Shown: positions 1 to 9,380 of the stretch, one piece after another | Layout of the letters: each line of letters begins with the position of its first letter | Position numbering within the stretch: position 1 is the stretch's first letter | NCBI GenBank assembly: GCA_017395505.1 | Contig: JAFPUH010000049.1 | Location: 1-44,496, forward strand | Direction: 5' to 3' | Length of the DNA stretch: 44,496 nt | DNA from: Kiritimatiellia bacterium | GTDB lineage: Bacteria; Verrucomicrobiota; Kiritimatiellia; RFP12; UBA1067 | The notes under the pieces: model-generated | What the model saw: only the letters and a program-made list of their open reading frames with translations | What the model was told of the DNA's origin: nothing | The model's database searches: none | Position numbers and translations under genes: made by a program

Positions 1-3000
1 AAGCGTCGCGCCGTCGCCGACGACGATGTTGCCGAGGTTGTCGGAGGAGACGGAGACTTCCTGGCCGGAGATATTCAGCGTCGCGCTAGATGCCGACATG
101 TCGCCGGTTATCGTGACGCGCGCCGTTATGTCGGCGGTGATCGTGCCAGTGTAGGCAGAGGGGATGCCCTGGATGATGAACGCACCACCATCGGTGGAAG
201 ACGTCAGGTACACGTCGCCCGCGCCGGAGAAGAAGTCCGGCCCAAGCGTCACGGTGTTGCCGTACGCGTCGAGCGTAGTATATGAGCCGGAATCGGCGCA
301 GAAGTTCACGGTCTTCGTCTCGGTGCGGTTCTGCGTCGCCTGCCATGTCGCCGCCTTGAAGTTGAGCGTCGGCGAATAATCGCCGGAGAGCGCGACGGCC
401 GTGCGCAGGAGCGCGCCGTCCTCGAAGGTTATTTGCGTAGCGTCGGCATACGTATACAACGCGACGGAGCCGGTGGAGAGCAGTTGTCCGCAAACGGTCA
501 AATTGCAGTTGGTTCCCAGATACACGCCGCCGCCGATGTTCCAGATTGCGCCGGATGCGAGCGTCGCGTTCTTGCAAATGTGGAGGCGGCCGTTGTTGCC
601 GAGGTAGTCTCCCGGCAGCGCATCGCCAAAGATTACGTTCTTGGTGGCAAGCTGGAACGAACCAGTGAACTCGGACGCATCCTTTACGATAATCCTCTCC
701 GTGTTTCCGCCGCCGGATGTCTTGAACGTGCCGGAGCCGAATATTTTAGCGAACGTATCGGTCGCGCCGCTTGCGCCATTGCTCCAATGGAGCGCCACGG
801 TGTCGCCGCTATCGACCAGTTCCACCGGAATGTTGAAGACCGTGTTCTGCTTGAGATACCCGCTGACGCCGCAGAATCTGATGAACGACCTAGAATGACC
901 CCAAAGAGTCAAATCAAGCCAGTCGGCGGAATAATCCTTGAAGACGACCGTGCCGCGCCAGATGCAGTAGTCGTCGCCGTCGTCCCAGATCAGCGCGGAC
1001 ATCGCGTCCGATATGTCGCGCAGGTTCTGCGCGAGGGAGCTGTCGATGTCGCAGCTGATGGTAAGACCCGTCTGGACAAAGAGCTTGCCGCGCGGAATGA
1101 CCGTGGTCGGCACGATTTTCGTCGTAGCGAGTTTTGTCGGGATGGTGTTTTCCAGCGTATCGACAGTGAGATTCCCCGAACCGGAGGACTTGATTGTGAA
1201 CTTCGTGCCGATTACCTTGACGTAGCCAAGGTTGAGGTCGGAGGAGAGGTTCAGCGTCATTTCGGAGTCGCCGAAGTTGTCGCTGAATATCACGTAGTCG
1301 CCGGCGCTTGGGATGCCCTGCGACCAGCGGGCGGCGTCGTTGAAGCTGCCCGTGCCGGTTTCGGCGTCCGGCGTCCACGTGTTCGCGCTTGCGTCGATGG
1401 TGAACGTTTTATCGTCGGTCGTCCAGCGCTTGAGTTCGTTGCCGTCCTCGTCCTGGAATACGACCGTCCCCCAGTTGTATTTTATTTGCGAAGTCGAATA
1501 TCCATACGCAACCTGCGCCCTGGAAAGTGTCAGATAGAGCGTGCCGTTCCAAATGGAGATGCCGGGCTCTTCGCCGGCGCTCAATGTCAGCGTACCTGCG
1601 TTTGTGTAGTCACCGAGTTCCACCGTGCCGGAGAATCCGGAGGTGTTGGAGAGAGTCGATGTGCCGGACGTGATATATACTGCGCCGTTGCCAGTGAACG
1701 CCGCATCGACGGTGACGTTGTCGAGATACAGCATAGTGTACTGCGGCAGATAGACGGTTGCCGTCGCGGGGAGATCGCGCGAGAGGGTGTAGTGGAACGT
1801 GTTGTCCGTATAGCAGCGGTCGTATGCGAGGGTGCCGCTGAAGTTGCTCATGTCGCTCGGCAAATTCACCGTGGCGGCGCTCGTGATGTGGAGCGTGCCA
1901 AGGAAGTTGTCGAGACTCTCGAACGTGAAGGATCCGCCGCCGACGGAGTCGGTGAGCGTGACGTCGCATCCGTTGCCCTGGAAGGCGTTTGCGCCGAACG
2001 TAATTGCCTGCCCTTTCGCATCGAGTGTGGTTGTGCCGCAGAACCAGACGGGCGTCGTCGGATTCGTCTCGACCATCTCGAACGAGCCGGAGAGGACTTG
2101 GCGCATGCCGTTGAAGCGGAGCATCAGGTTCTTGTACGCCTCCGTGCCGTCGGAGTTCTTCGCGACGAGCGTCAAAAGTAGCATTTCGCCTTGCCACTTC
2201 GTGTCCATGTCGGAAGCATCGACGGAAATCGTGAATACAGTGCCCGCGAGCTCGCTCGCGGGTCCGCTGATGCTCACCTTCTCGTCCGGCAGCACGGTGA
2301 GATGGCTCGAATACGCTTCAAGGCTCGTCGTGGACGCGGAGCACGTGACGGCGATGGTGTTTACAGCGCGCGCACATTCTATGTAGAAGCCCTGCTGGAC
2401 GAGGTCGATGCCGCAGGCGACGGACGAGACGGACGTGATTTCCGGGGCGGCGGCGGGCGTGCCAATCGTGGTGGTGACTGAGTTTGCGCGCGCCTGAGAG
2501 CCGTCGGCCATGACGGGCGTGACGGTGAAGGTGTATTCGCCGTTGTCGTCAAGGCCCGTCTTCGTCCAGGTGGTCGTCTCATCATGCGTGGCGACCGTCT
2601 CGGTCGTCGTGGCGCCGCCAGTCTTGGCGATTTCGACTGTGAAGCCGGTGGTGCGATTGGTATAGCACGGCGCGATGTGCCACTTCAGCGTGACGTCGCT
2701 GGGCGAGACTTTCGCGACCGGCTCGAACTGGACGATTTTCTGAGGACGGAATCCGGTCTGGAAATCGGCGAACTTGCCGGCGCCGCCGCCCGATTCTATC
2801 GCGGTCTTGAGGTTTTCCCAGCGGATGCCGTTGCCCCAGCCGTAGTTCGTGTTCACGTAATCAACCTCGCTGTCCGTTCCGGCATTCTCTACCGCGAAGC
2901 CGTCTATGACCATCTGGTGGACGGGGGTGTTGATCTGTATTGGCGAACCGAATACGAGGTCGTTGGTGATGGCAGTCCAGAGGTTGTCGTAGCCGTCGCG

Positions 3001-3897
3001 CCCCTGGCTCATCACGCTGCCCGCCTCGTACCAGAAGTTCTCCGCGTCGCTGCAAAGCTTGCGCGTCGCATACGAGCCGCCCGCCTTGAAGCCCATGTTC
3101 ACCATCGTCTGCATCCACATCGTCAGGAACGCCGTGTTGTAGCCGACTGTCTTGTCAGTCTCCCATGGCGTGGAGGATGTGCCGGCGGCGGCCACCTTGT
3201 CCCAGTCGATCGGAACGCGGCCGTCTGGGCGCATCGTGTAGTTGAGGGCGTTGTTGTAACTGTCACGCAAGGCGTGGGTGAAAGAACGCGACTTCTCGAA
3301 ACGATACGGCCAGCGCCAGTGCCGGAACTCCTGGCCGCCCGCCGTCGCCGCGCAGCCGCAAGGCGACGAAAGCGGCGTCAAGTCGGTCATCGGCGCGCCT
3401 TGCGACCATGTCGTGCCGAGGAAGGGATTGACGAAGTCGTCGTAGCCGTCGCCGACGGTCGCGCCCGATGGCGCGGCGAGCAAAAGACGTTTCCGCGAGA
3501 CGGCGGCTGTGTATTCAGCCCAGCCAGAGTCGACTGCGGCCGATTCGTCCGCCTCTTTCCCGGCGACCCAATCGCCGGTGTTCTGCAGTTGCGCGTAAAG
3601 CGCCGAACCGGCCTCGGGTTCTGCAAAGTCGTCCGTCGCGAACGAAACAACCGGCGCGCACTTGTCGCTCCCGGCGATTATGATATGACCGGACGGTTCC
3701 AGCGCGACAATCCACAGATTACCGCGAAATTGCGCAGAGAGGACGGTGCGCCCGGGAAGCAGCCGCGATGCCACCGAACTCTGCCGCAGGAAGCCGCCTG
3801 CGACGGAGAGCGCCGTTTCTTCGGGGACTGCCGCCGCACGAACGGATGACGCGAACAGCAATGCACTTGTGGATATAAGAAGCTTTCCAAAACGCAT
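1..3897 (-). CDS. Secreted C10 (streptopain-like) cysteine protease with FnIII and beta-rich C-terminal region, 3' end outside window
   Basis: The reading frame opens at ATG 3897 (AGAGGTG ribosome site) and stays open to base 1, so at least 1299 residues are seen and the C-terminus is missing. An N-terminal signal peptide is followed by a propeptide-like segment (LEPSGHIIIAGSDKCAPVV), then a papain-fold C10 domain. Cys182 lies in PCGCAATAGGQ, matching the GCVATA-type active site, and His327 lies in HQMVIDGF, followed by YVNTNYGWGN. An FnIII-like domain follows at about 385-480. The rest is a long Thr/Ser/Gly-rich stretch with GTL, GSG and DNF repeats, as in autotransporter or pectin-lyase-like adhesins. 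The family cleaves peptides outside the cell; the substrate is unknown. The function call is strong; the anchoring mode is not visible because the C-terminus is cut. Confidence 0.85.
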   Translation of the reverse strand, partial: MRFGKLLISTSALLFASSVRAAAVPEETALSVAGGFLRQSSVASRLLPGRTVLSAQFRGNLWIVALEPSGHIIIAGSDKCAPVVSFATDDFAEPEAGSALYAQLQNTGDWVAGKEADESAAVDSGWAEYTAAVSRKRLLLAAPSGATVGDGYDDFVNPFLGTTWSQGAPMTDLTPLSSPCGCAATAGGQEFRHWRWPYRFEKSRSFTHALRDSYNNALNYTMRPDGRVPIDWDKVAAAGTSSTPWETDKTVGYNTAFLTMWMQTMVNMGFKAGGSYATRKLCSDAENFWYEAGSVMSQGRDGYDNLWTAITNDLVFGSPIQINTPVHQMVIDGFAVENAGTDSEVDYVNTNYGWGNGIRWENLKTAIESGGGAGKFADFQTGFRPQKIVQFEPVAKVSPSDVTLKWHIAPCYTNRTTGFTVEIAKTGGATTTETVATHDETTTWTKTGLDDNGEYTFTVTPVMADGSQARANSVTTTIGTPAAAPEITSVSSVACGIDLVQQGFYIECARAVNTIAVTCSASTTSLEAYSSHLTVLPDEKVSISGPASELAGTVFTISVDASDMDTKWQGEMLLLTLVAKNSDGTEAYKNLMLRFNGMRQVLSGSFEMVETNPTTPVWFCGTTTLDAKGQAITFGANAFQGNGCDVTLTDSVGGGSFTFESLDNFLGTLHITSAATVNLPSDMSNFSGTLAYDRCYTDNTFHYTLSRDLPATATVYLPQYTMLYLDNVTVDAAFTGNGAVYITSGTSTLSNTSGFSGTVELGDYTNAGTLTLSAGEEPGISIWNGTLYLTLSRAQVAYGYSTSQIKYNWGTVVFQDEDGNELKRWTTDDKTFTIDASANTWTPDAETGTGSFNDAARWSQGIPSAGDYVIFSDNFGDSEMTLNLSSDLNLGYVKVIGTKFTIKSSGSGNLTVDTLENTIPTKLATTKIVPTTVIPRGKLFVQTGLTISCDIDSSLAQNLRDISDAMSALIWDDGDDYCIWRGTVVFKDYSADWLDLTLWGHSRSFIRFCGVSGYLKQNTVFNIPVELVDSGDTVALHWSNGASGATDTFAKIFGSGTFKTSGGGNTERIIVKDASEFTGSFQLATKNVIFGDALPGDYLGNNGRLHICKNATLASGAIWNIGGGVYLGTNCNLTVCGQLLSTGSVALYTYADATQITFEDGALLRTAVALSGDYSPTLNFKAATWQATQNRTETKTVNFCADSGSYTTLDAYGNTVTLGPDFFSGAGDVYLTSSTDGGAFIIQGIPSAYTGTITADITARVTITGDMSASSATLNISGQEVSVSSDNLGNIVVGDGATL

Positions 3898-3915
3898 ATC
3901 ACACCTCTCTTTCTG

Positions 3916-4005
3916 CTATTCTTCTACGAACTCAGAACCCGGATGTTTGCACAGCGGGCACATGTAACCTATCTTGAAAAACGCCGGCATGTCTACAGTC
4001 TTCAT
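3916..4005 (-). CDS. 29-residue CxxC microprotein
   Basis: A very short frame starts at ATG 4005 behind a strong GGAGG ribosome site and ends at TAG 3918-3916, 18 nt before the C10 protease start. The peptide has one CPLC pair (GYMCPLCKHPGS) and an acidic tail, like half of a zinc ribbon or rubredoxin-type knuckle. A good extended -10 box lies just upstream, so it probably heads a transcript with the protease. No family is recognised. A metal-binding or redox role is a guess from the Cys pair only; it could also be a translated leader. Confidence 0.55.
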   Translation of the reverse strand: MKTVDMPAFFKIGYMCPLCKHPGSEFVEE

Positions 4006-4028
4006 AGAGAACCTCCTATTTCGAGTAT

Positions 4029-4038
4029 ATTATACCAA
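4029..4038 (-). promoter_or_regulatory. Extended -10 promoter for the microprotein/protease transcript
   Basis: On the minus strand the sequence reads TTTGGTATAATATAC, with TATAAT at 4034-4029 and a TGn extension. It lies about 24 nt before the microprotein ATG. No good -35 hexamer is seen. The same TTGGTATAAT string recurs before mfd and gyrA. Confidence 0.6.
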
Positions 4039-4142
4039 ATCCACAGCAGCCGTGTGCGACAAAAAAGAAGCCGCACTCGCGCCAGAAATCAAAGGTCGAG
4101 TGAATCGCACCACCACTTTGCATGTGTTGGCAAGGGGTGGAT

Positions 4143-4979
4143 TTATGGCAGGTGGAAGAGGGTGGAGGCGTTGGTGTGGCAGATCGCCCTTCTCTCGGGT
4201 TCGGTGAGGGGAAGCTTCAGGAAGGCTTCGAGAACTTCGCCCTGGTCCTGCCAGGGGGCGTCGGTGCCGAAGAGTATGCGTTCGGCGCCATGGGCCTTGA
4301 CCATTCGCAGTATCTGCGCGTCGGGCATCCAGAAGAACGTGTGCGAAAGATCGAGATATACGATCGTTCCGACGAGGGCGGCCTCGGCTTCGTCCCACAT
4401 GCCGAATCCGCCGAGATGCGCAGCGACGATCTTGAGCTTCGGGAACCTCTGCTGCAGCGTCGCGACATCAGATGGCGTCGAGCGGTACGGCGGCTTGAAT
4501 ACGCGCTCGCCTCCGGCGTGGAGGTAGGCGACGAGGCCAAATTCCGACATCGCAGCCCATGCATCGTCCATTCCGGCGTCGTTGAAGCCGAAAAGCTGGT
4601 ATTCGGGGTGAAACTTGATTCCGGTAAAGCCGGCTTCGGCGATTCGGGCGACTTCGGCGGCCTTGTCCTCGACTTGCGGATGGAACGAGGCGAGCGAGAA
4701 TACGCCGCCTTTCGAGCGGGCGGGCGCGTAGCCGGACCAGAAGCGGTTTGTGCCGCCGACGCTGTCGGGCTTTGTCGCGACCGGCAGGTTCAGGGATGCG
4801 AAGATTCCGCTTGTCGCGTTCTTCGCGATGCAGCCGCCGACGGTGCCGTCGAATGCGGGGGCGTTGCCGAAGCGCGAGGCGAGGGCGGGGGTCGCCTTCA
4901 GCGCCAGCGGGTCGGGGTAGAGGTGGACGTGGGAGTCCACAACCGGAAAGTCGGGATGGCTCATGATTTCGTCACGCAT
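4143..4979 (-). CDS. Amidohydrolase-family metal-dependent hydrolase (TIM barrel)
   Basis: A protein of 278 residues (273 if ATG 4964 is used). The N-terminal VVDSHVHLYPD carries the HxH metal motif of the amidohydrolase-2 superfamily. GIKFHPEYQ, a His in AHLGGFG and the late Asp in FGTDAPW supply the other metal ligands usual in the family. The start overlaps the last 8 bases of the trpF-pheA gene, so it is translationally coupled to the trp operon. Members hydrolyse or decarboxylate small cyclic substrates; the substrate here is unknown. Its place after tryptophan and phenylalanine genes hints at an aromatic-related compound, but that is inference. Neither possible start has a strong ribosome site. 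Confidence 0.8.
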   Translation of the reverse strand: MRDEIMSHPDFPVVDSHVHLYPDPLALKATPALASRFGNAPAFDGTVGGCIAKNATSGIFASLNLPVATKPDSVGGTNRFWSGYAPARSKGGVFSLASFHPQVEDKAAEVARIAEAGFTGIKFHPEYQLFGFNDAGMDDAWAAMSEFGLVAYLHAGGERVFKPPYRSTPSDVATLQQRFPKLKIVAAHLGGFGMWDEAEAALVGTIVYLDLSHTFFWMPDAQILRMVKAHGAERILFGTDAPWQDQGEVLEAFLKLPLTEPERRAICHTNASTLFHLP

Positions 4980-6669
4980 AGGCGCCGAGGAATGTGAAGT
5001 GTTCGATTTCGGGGTCTTGCGACAGCTCGGATATGAGCGCGAGCACGTCGGGGTTGGTCGGGGTCGATTCGAACTCGAAGGTGAAGCGGAATTCGAAGTC
5101 CATACCCGGTATCGGACGCGACTCGAGCTTGGTGAGGTTGACGCCGACTGCGGCGAACTTGGCGATTATGCCATTGAGGGAGCCCGGGCGGTGCGGCAGG
5201 CTGAGCATGACGCTGAACTTCGAAGCGTCCTTGGTGATCTCCATCTGGCGGGAGATGCAGATGAAGCGCGTGTAGTTGTAGGCGGCGTCGGCGATGCCCT
5301 CGGCTAGGATGTCAAGTCCGTAAAGCTCAGCGCATGCGCGCGAGGCGATTACTGCGCGATCGGCGGGTCCGCCGGCGGCGAGCTCCTTGGCGGCGACTGC
5401 GGTGTTGGCGCCAGGCACAGGCCTCATCTGCGGGTGGGCCTTGAGGTAGGTTGCGCACTGCGTAAGGGCGTGGGGGTGGCTTGCGACTTCGCGGATATCC
5501 TCGAGCTTTGCGCCGGGGCGGCCGAGGAGCACGTGGTCGATCTTGACGCGCACCGAGCGCACGATGTGGAAACGATGCTTCACCATGAGATCGTAGACCT
5601 GGGCGACGGAGCCGGCGGCGGAATTCTCGATCGGGAGCATTCCGTAGGGGCAGAGTCCCTTCTCAACCGCCTCGAAGACGCTCTCGAATCCGGAGAAGAA
5701 GAGGATTGTCGGGATGTCGAACATCTGGGAGGCGGCGATCTGCGCGTAGGAGCCCTCGGTGCCGGGGCAGGCGACAACGGCCTTTGTCGCGAAGTCGCGT
5801 GCCGAGGCTGCGGCTGTGCGGATCGTCTCGACGAGGGGGGAGGTTCCGCCGACTGCGGCGCGGCGCCTCGCCTTGGCCATGCCGAACATAGTGGTGAAGA
5901 GAATCTTCATGTCGCGCTCAAGGGGCTGGCCCACGATGTCCGCGGCACGCGAAAGAGTATCGCGCTCTTCGGCAGGGCTCGAAGGGTCCGTCTCCGCGAG
6001 ATTCATGCGCAGCTTGAAAAGGCGCGCGATTTCGTCGTCTATCCTGTTCTTCTCTTCGTTCATCGATGCATCTCCATTTGAAGCGTTGAATGCGTCCGCA
6101 AGCTGTTCGAGCCGTTCGACGGACTTTTCGCCCGGCGCGGTCTCGAGGGAGCTGTTGACGTCTATTATGTCCGCGCCGGTCGCAACCGCTGCCCTGATGT
6201 TCGAGGCGGAGATTCCGCCGGCGAGCACGACGCGGCGTCCCTCGCGCTTGAGTTCGGCGACGCGCGACCAGTCGGCGAGGCGTCCTGTGCCGCCGCGACG
6301 GTTGCCGTCGCGTCCGTCGACGAGGGTGGCGTCTTCGCCGGCGAAGCCGTCGCCGGAATCGAGACGCCACACCTCATATCCGCGCGACTTGAGGGCGGCG
6401 ACGTCGTCCGCGCTGTACCCGCCGTGCAGCTGCACGACATCGAGTCCGACGAGCTCGGCGATCGCGAGAATCTTGAGCACGCCCTGACCCGCGAAGACGC
6501 CGACTAGCTTGGCGCCCTTTGCGGCGGACGCTATCTCGCGGGCGGTCTCGGCGGAGACGCAGCGGGGCGAGCCCTCGACGAACACGAAGCCGATGTAGTT
6601 CACGCCGCGGCGCACGGCCTCGAGGGCGAACGCGGGACTTTTGACTCCGCAGATCTTCAGTTCAGGCAT
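4972..6669 (-). CDS. trpF-pheA: TrpF / chorismate mutase / prephenate dehydratase fusion
   Basis: One 565-residue frame joins three activities. Residues 1-200 are phosphoribosylanthranilate isomerase: LKICGVKS holds the catalytic Cys, FVEGSPRCVS the family signature, and LAGGISASNI the phosphate site. From about 203 (MNEEKNRIDDEIARLF) an AroQ-type chorismate mutase helix begins. From about 298 (VACPGTEGSYAQ) comes prephenate dehydratase with its TRF motif (YNYTRFICIS), then an ACT domain with ESRP for phenylalanine sensing. The start ATG 6669 has GGAAGG upstream and overlaps trpA by 13 nt; an in-frame ATG at 6693 is less likely. At the junction an internal ATG (6063) has its own GGAG site, so a separate PheA may also be made. 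It joins tryptophan step 3 to the phenylalanine branch. Confidence 0.9.
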   Translation of the reverse strand: MPELKICGVKSPAFALEAVRRGVNYIGFVFVEGSPRCVSAETAREIASAAKGAKLVGVFAGQGVLKILAIAELVGLDVVQLHGGYSADDVAALKSRGYEVWRLDSGDGFAGEDATLVDGRDGNRRGGTGRLADWSRVAELKREGRRVVLAGGISASNIRAAVATGADIIDVNSSLETAPGEKSVERLEQLADAFNASNGDASMNEEKNRIDDEIARLFKLRMNLAETDPSSPAEERDTLSRAADIVGQPLERDMKILFTTMFGMAKARRRAAVGGTSPLVETIRTAAASARDFATKAVVACPGTEGSYAQIAASQMFDIPTILFFSGFESVFEAVEKGLCPYGMLPIENSAAGSVAQVYDLMVKHRFHIVRSVRVKIDHVLLGRPGAKLEDIREVASHPHALTQCATYLKAHPQMRPVPGANTAVAAKELAAGGPADRAVIASRACAELYGLDILAEGIADAAYNYTRFICISRQMEITKDASKFSVMLSLPHRPGSLNGIIAKFAAVGVNLTKLESRPIPGMDFEFRFTFEFESTPTNPDVLALISELSQDPEIEHFTFLGAYA

Positions 6670-7412
6670 GGCGAGCGACCTTCCGAAAGGCATTTGACGA
6701 GGGCGGAGCCGACGACGAATCCGTCGGCGTGGCGGGAGACGACATCGGCTTGTGCGCGGGTGGAGATTCCGAACCCTGCGGCGACAGGCAGGCGCGCGAC
6801 GGAGCGGATGGCGTCCAGGCGGTCCGTGAGATCGGGCGGCAGCTCGGTGCGAGCGCCGGTGGTTCCCTTGACGGTGATGATGTAGAGGAAGGTTCCTTCA
6901 AGCCCCTCCTCGCTCGCCTTGACGCGTTCGAGAGGAGTGTTGGGCGCGATGAGAGGCACATAGCCGACATCGCGGGGCCTGAGGACGGCGAGAAGCTCCT
7001 CGCGCTCTTCGAGGGGAAGATCGACAGCGAGAACGGCGTCGATTCCCACATCCGCGACGGCGTCGGCGAAGGCGGCGAGTCCCTTGGAGAAGACGAGGTT
7101 GTAGTAGGAGAAGAGCACAAGGCCAGTCTCGGGATGCTTCGCGCGCAGGCGTTTCGCGAGGGCGATCACTTCGTCGAGTGTGACGCCACGCTTGAGCGCC
7201 TCGTAGGCGGCAGCGCGGATCACCCCGCCATCCGCGAACGGGTCCGAGAACGGCACGCCAAGCTCGAGGATGTCGGCGCCGCCGGCGATTATCTCGTCGG
7301 CCGCGCGTTCGCTCGCTTCGAGGGTCGGGTAGCCGATGGTGAGGTAGGCGACGAATGCGCCGCGCCCTTCGCGCTTCGCCTTGGCGAAAGATTCCGTTAT
7401 CCTGCGGCTCAT
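6657..7412 (-). CDS. trpA: Tryptophan synthase alpha chain
   Basis: A 251-residue protein that splits indole-glycerol phosphate to indole and glyceraldehyde 3-phosphate. Visible landmarks are FVAYLTIGYP, the catalytic Glu in ILELGVPFSDPFADG, the Asp in AVLAVDLPLEE, and GFGISTRAQ near the phosphate site. ATG 7412 shares its A with the trpB stop (TGATG), the coupling expected for subunits of one complex. A longer frame upstream runs inside trpB and is rejected. The end overlaps trpF by 13 nt. Confidence 0.95.
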   Translation of the reverse strand: MSRRITESFAKAKREGRGAFVAYLTIGYPTLEASERAADEIIAGGADILELGVPFSDPFADGGVIRAAAYEALKRGVTLDEVIALAKRLRAKHPETGLVLFSYYNLVFSKGLAAFADAVADVGIDAVLAVDLPLEEREELLAVLRPRDVGYVPLIAPNTPLERVKASEEGLEGTFLYIITVKGTTGARTELPPDLTDRLDAIRSVARLPVAAGFGISTRAQADVVSRHADGFVVGSALVKCLSEGRSPCLN

Positions 7413-8593
7413 CAGAGGACTCCTTTCGACGCCTTGTAGCGCATTATGTTCTCCATATCCTTGTCTCCGCGTCCAGAGAGGTTGACGAGAAGAATCTTGT
7501 CCCTGTCCAGCTTCGGCGCGCGCTTGATCGCTTCGGCGAGAGCGTGGCTCGACTCGAGGGCGGGTATTATGCCCTCGAAGCGGCAAAGCGCATCGAACGC
7601 GGCGACGGCCTCGTCGTCGTTTATGACGGAGTATTCGGCGCGTCCGATGTCATGCAGGTGGCAGTGCTCTGGGCCAACGCCCGGGTAGTCGAGTCCGGCG
7701 GAAACGGAGTATGTGTCGATGATGTTGCCGTCGGCGGTCTGAAGGAGCATCGTCTTGGAGCCGTGCAATACGCCGAGTCGTCCGCCGTTTATGCTCGCGG
7801 CGTGTTCGCCCGATGCAATGCCCTTGCCGCCGGCCTCGACGCCGACGAGCTTGACGGCAGGATCGTCGATGAAGCCGGCGAAGAGTCCGATAGCGTTCGA
7901 GCCGCCGCCTACGCAGGCGATGGCCTCGTCAGGCAGGCGGCCAAGCTTCTCGAGGCACTGGCGGCGCGCCTCCTTGCCGATTACGCTCTGGAAGTCGCAC
8001 ACCATCTCTGGGTATGGGGCGGGACCCGCCACCGTGCCGATCACGTAGAACGTGTCGTCGCAGTTCGCCACCCAGTCGCGCAGAGCCTCATTCATCGCGT
8101 CCTTGAGCGTCGCGCTGCCCTCGGAGACGGCGTGAACCTTCGCGCCGAGCATCTTCATGCGCTCGACATTCGGGGCTTGCCGCTCGACGTCGAGAGCGCC
8201 CATGTATACCTCGCAGTCGAGGCCGAAGAGCGCTGCGACCGTGGCCGTGGCGACGCCGTGCATTCCGGCGCCAGTCTCGGCGATCAGGCGGCGCTTGCCC
8301 ATGCGGCGCGCGAGGAGAGCCTGTCCGATGGTGTTGTTCACCTTGTGGGCGCCAGTGTGGTTGAGGTCCTCGCGCTTGAGGTAGATGCGCGCGCCGCCGA
8401 GGTGGTCGGAGAGGCGCTTGGCACAGGTGAGCGGACTCTCCCTGCCGACGTAGTCGCGAAGTATGTCCGCAAGTTCCTTTGCGAACGAGGGGTCTGCCTT
8501 TGCGGACTCGTAGGCGAGCTCGAGCTCCTTCAGGGGAGCCATGAGCGTTTCCGCAACGTACTGTCCGCCGTATATTCCGTAATGTGTCTTCAT
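7412..8593 (-). CDS. trpB: Tryptophan synthase beta chain
   Basis: A 393-residue PLP enzyme that joins indole and serine into tryptophan. The PLP lysine is in [16 protein letters not shown] and the phosphate loop is [10 protein letters not shown]. The catalytic Glu is in [14 protein letters not shown]; most TrpB proteins have Gln where Met stands here (GAGQHG), an unusual change next to the active site. It starts 4 nt after trpC and is joined to trpA by TGATG. Length is normal for the TrpB1 type. Confidence 0.96.
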   Translation of the reverse strand: MKTHYGIYGGQYVAETLMAPLKELELAYESAKADPSFAKELADILRDYVGRESPLTCAKRLSDHLGGARIYLKREDLNHTGAHKVNNTIGQALLARRMGKRRLIAETGAGMHGVATATVAALFGLDCEVYMGALDVERQAPNVERMKMLGAKVHAVSEGSATLKDAMNEALRDWVANCDDTFYVIGTVAGPAPYPEMVCDFQSVIGKEARRQCLEKLGRLPDEAIACVGGGSNAIGLFAGFIDDPAVKLVGVEAGGKGIASGEHAASINGGRLGVLHGSKTMLLQTADGNIIDTYSVSAGLDYPGVGPEHCHLHDIGRAEYSVINDDEAVAAFDALCRFEGIIPALESSHALAEAIKRAPKLDRDKILLVNLSGRGDKDMENIMRYKASKGVL

Positions 8594-8597
8594 AAAG

Positions 8598-9380
8598 TCA
8601 TCCTTGTGTCGTGAGCTCCCGAAGCTTTTGCCCGGGCGAAGGAGAGCGCATCAGAGCGGTTCCGACGAGGAATCCGTCCGCTCCGGCGGCCCTTGCGCGA
8701 AGAATGGCGTCGCGCGCATGCATGCCGGACTCGGCGATTCTGAGGCATGGACGCGGTATGCGGCCGATGAGCGATTCAATGAGGCCGGTGTCGCATGTGA
8801 AGTTGCGAAGGTTGCGGCAGTTGACGCCGATCATGCGTGCGCCGGCTTTGGCGGCGCGGTCGATCTCGCAGGCGTCGTGGGTCTCGACGAGCGCGGCGAG
8901 GCCGAGAGAACGTGCGAAGGCGAGGAGGCAAGAAAGCGCTGCGTCGTCAAGCACCGCCGCGATGAGCAATACGGCGTCAGCGCCGGCGACGCGCGCTGCG
9001 GCGATCTGGTAAGGCGTCGAGATGAAGTCCTTATATAGAATCGGCAGCGAGACAACCTTTCGCGCAGCCTTGAGATACTCCTCGCCGCCGAGGAATCGGT
9101 GCGGTTCGCAGAGGACGGAAAGCGCCGAAGCGCCGGCGGCCTCGAGTTCCTTCGCGAGTTCGCCCGGACGGAAGCCGTCGCGTATAAGGCCCTCGCTTGG
9201 ACTGGCCTTCTTGAGTTCGGCGATGACGCCTGTGCCTTGTCCGCGAAAGGCGGCGGCGAAGTCGAGCGCGGGGGGCATCGCGTCCGCAAGGCGCATCAGC
9301 CCGGCGAACGGCAGGGTCTTCTCGCGGATGGCGGCGTCTTCGCGGCGCAAGGCCGTAAGTTCTTCAAGTATGTCGCTCAT
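8598..9380 (-). CDS. trpC: Indole-3-glycerol phosphate synthase
   Basis: A 260-residue TIM-barrel enzyme closing the indole ring. Family motifs are present: [15 protein letters not shown] (catalytic Lys), [33 protein letters not shown] and [10 protein letters not shown]. The start overlaps the trpGD stop by 4 nt (ATGA). Unlike E. coli it is not fused to TrpF, which stands last in this operon. Confidence 0.95.
   Translation of the reverse strand: MSDILEELTALRREDAAIREKTLPFAGLMRLADAMPPALDFAAAFRGQGTGVIAELKKASPSEGLIRDGFRPGELAKELEAAGASALSVLCEPHRFLGGEEYLKAARKVVSLPILYKDFISTPYQIAAARVAGADAVLLIAAVLDDAALSCLLAFARSLGLAALVETHDACEIDRAAKAGARMIGVNCRNLRNFTCDTGLIESLIGRIPRPCLRIAESGMHARDAILRARAAGADGFLVGTALMRSPSPGQKLRELTTQG

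Noticed and set aside
433..3849. Long plus-strand open frames (433-2181, 2584-3849)
   Set aside because: They are antisense shadows of the C10 protease frame, have Arg/Val-rich nonsense composition and no ribosome sites.
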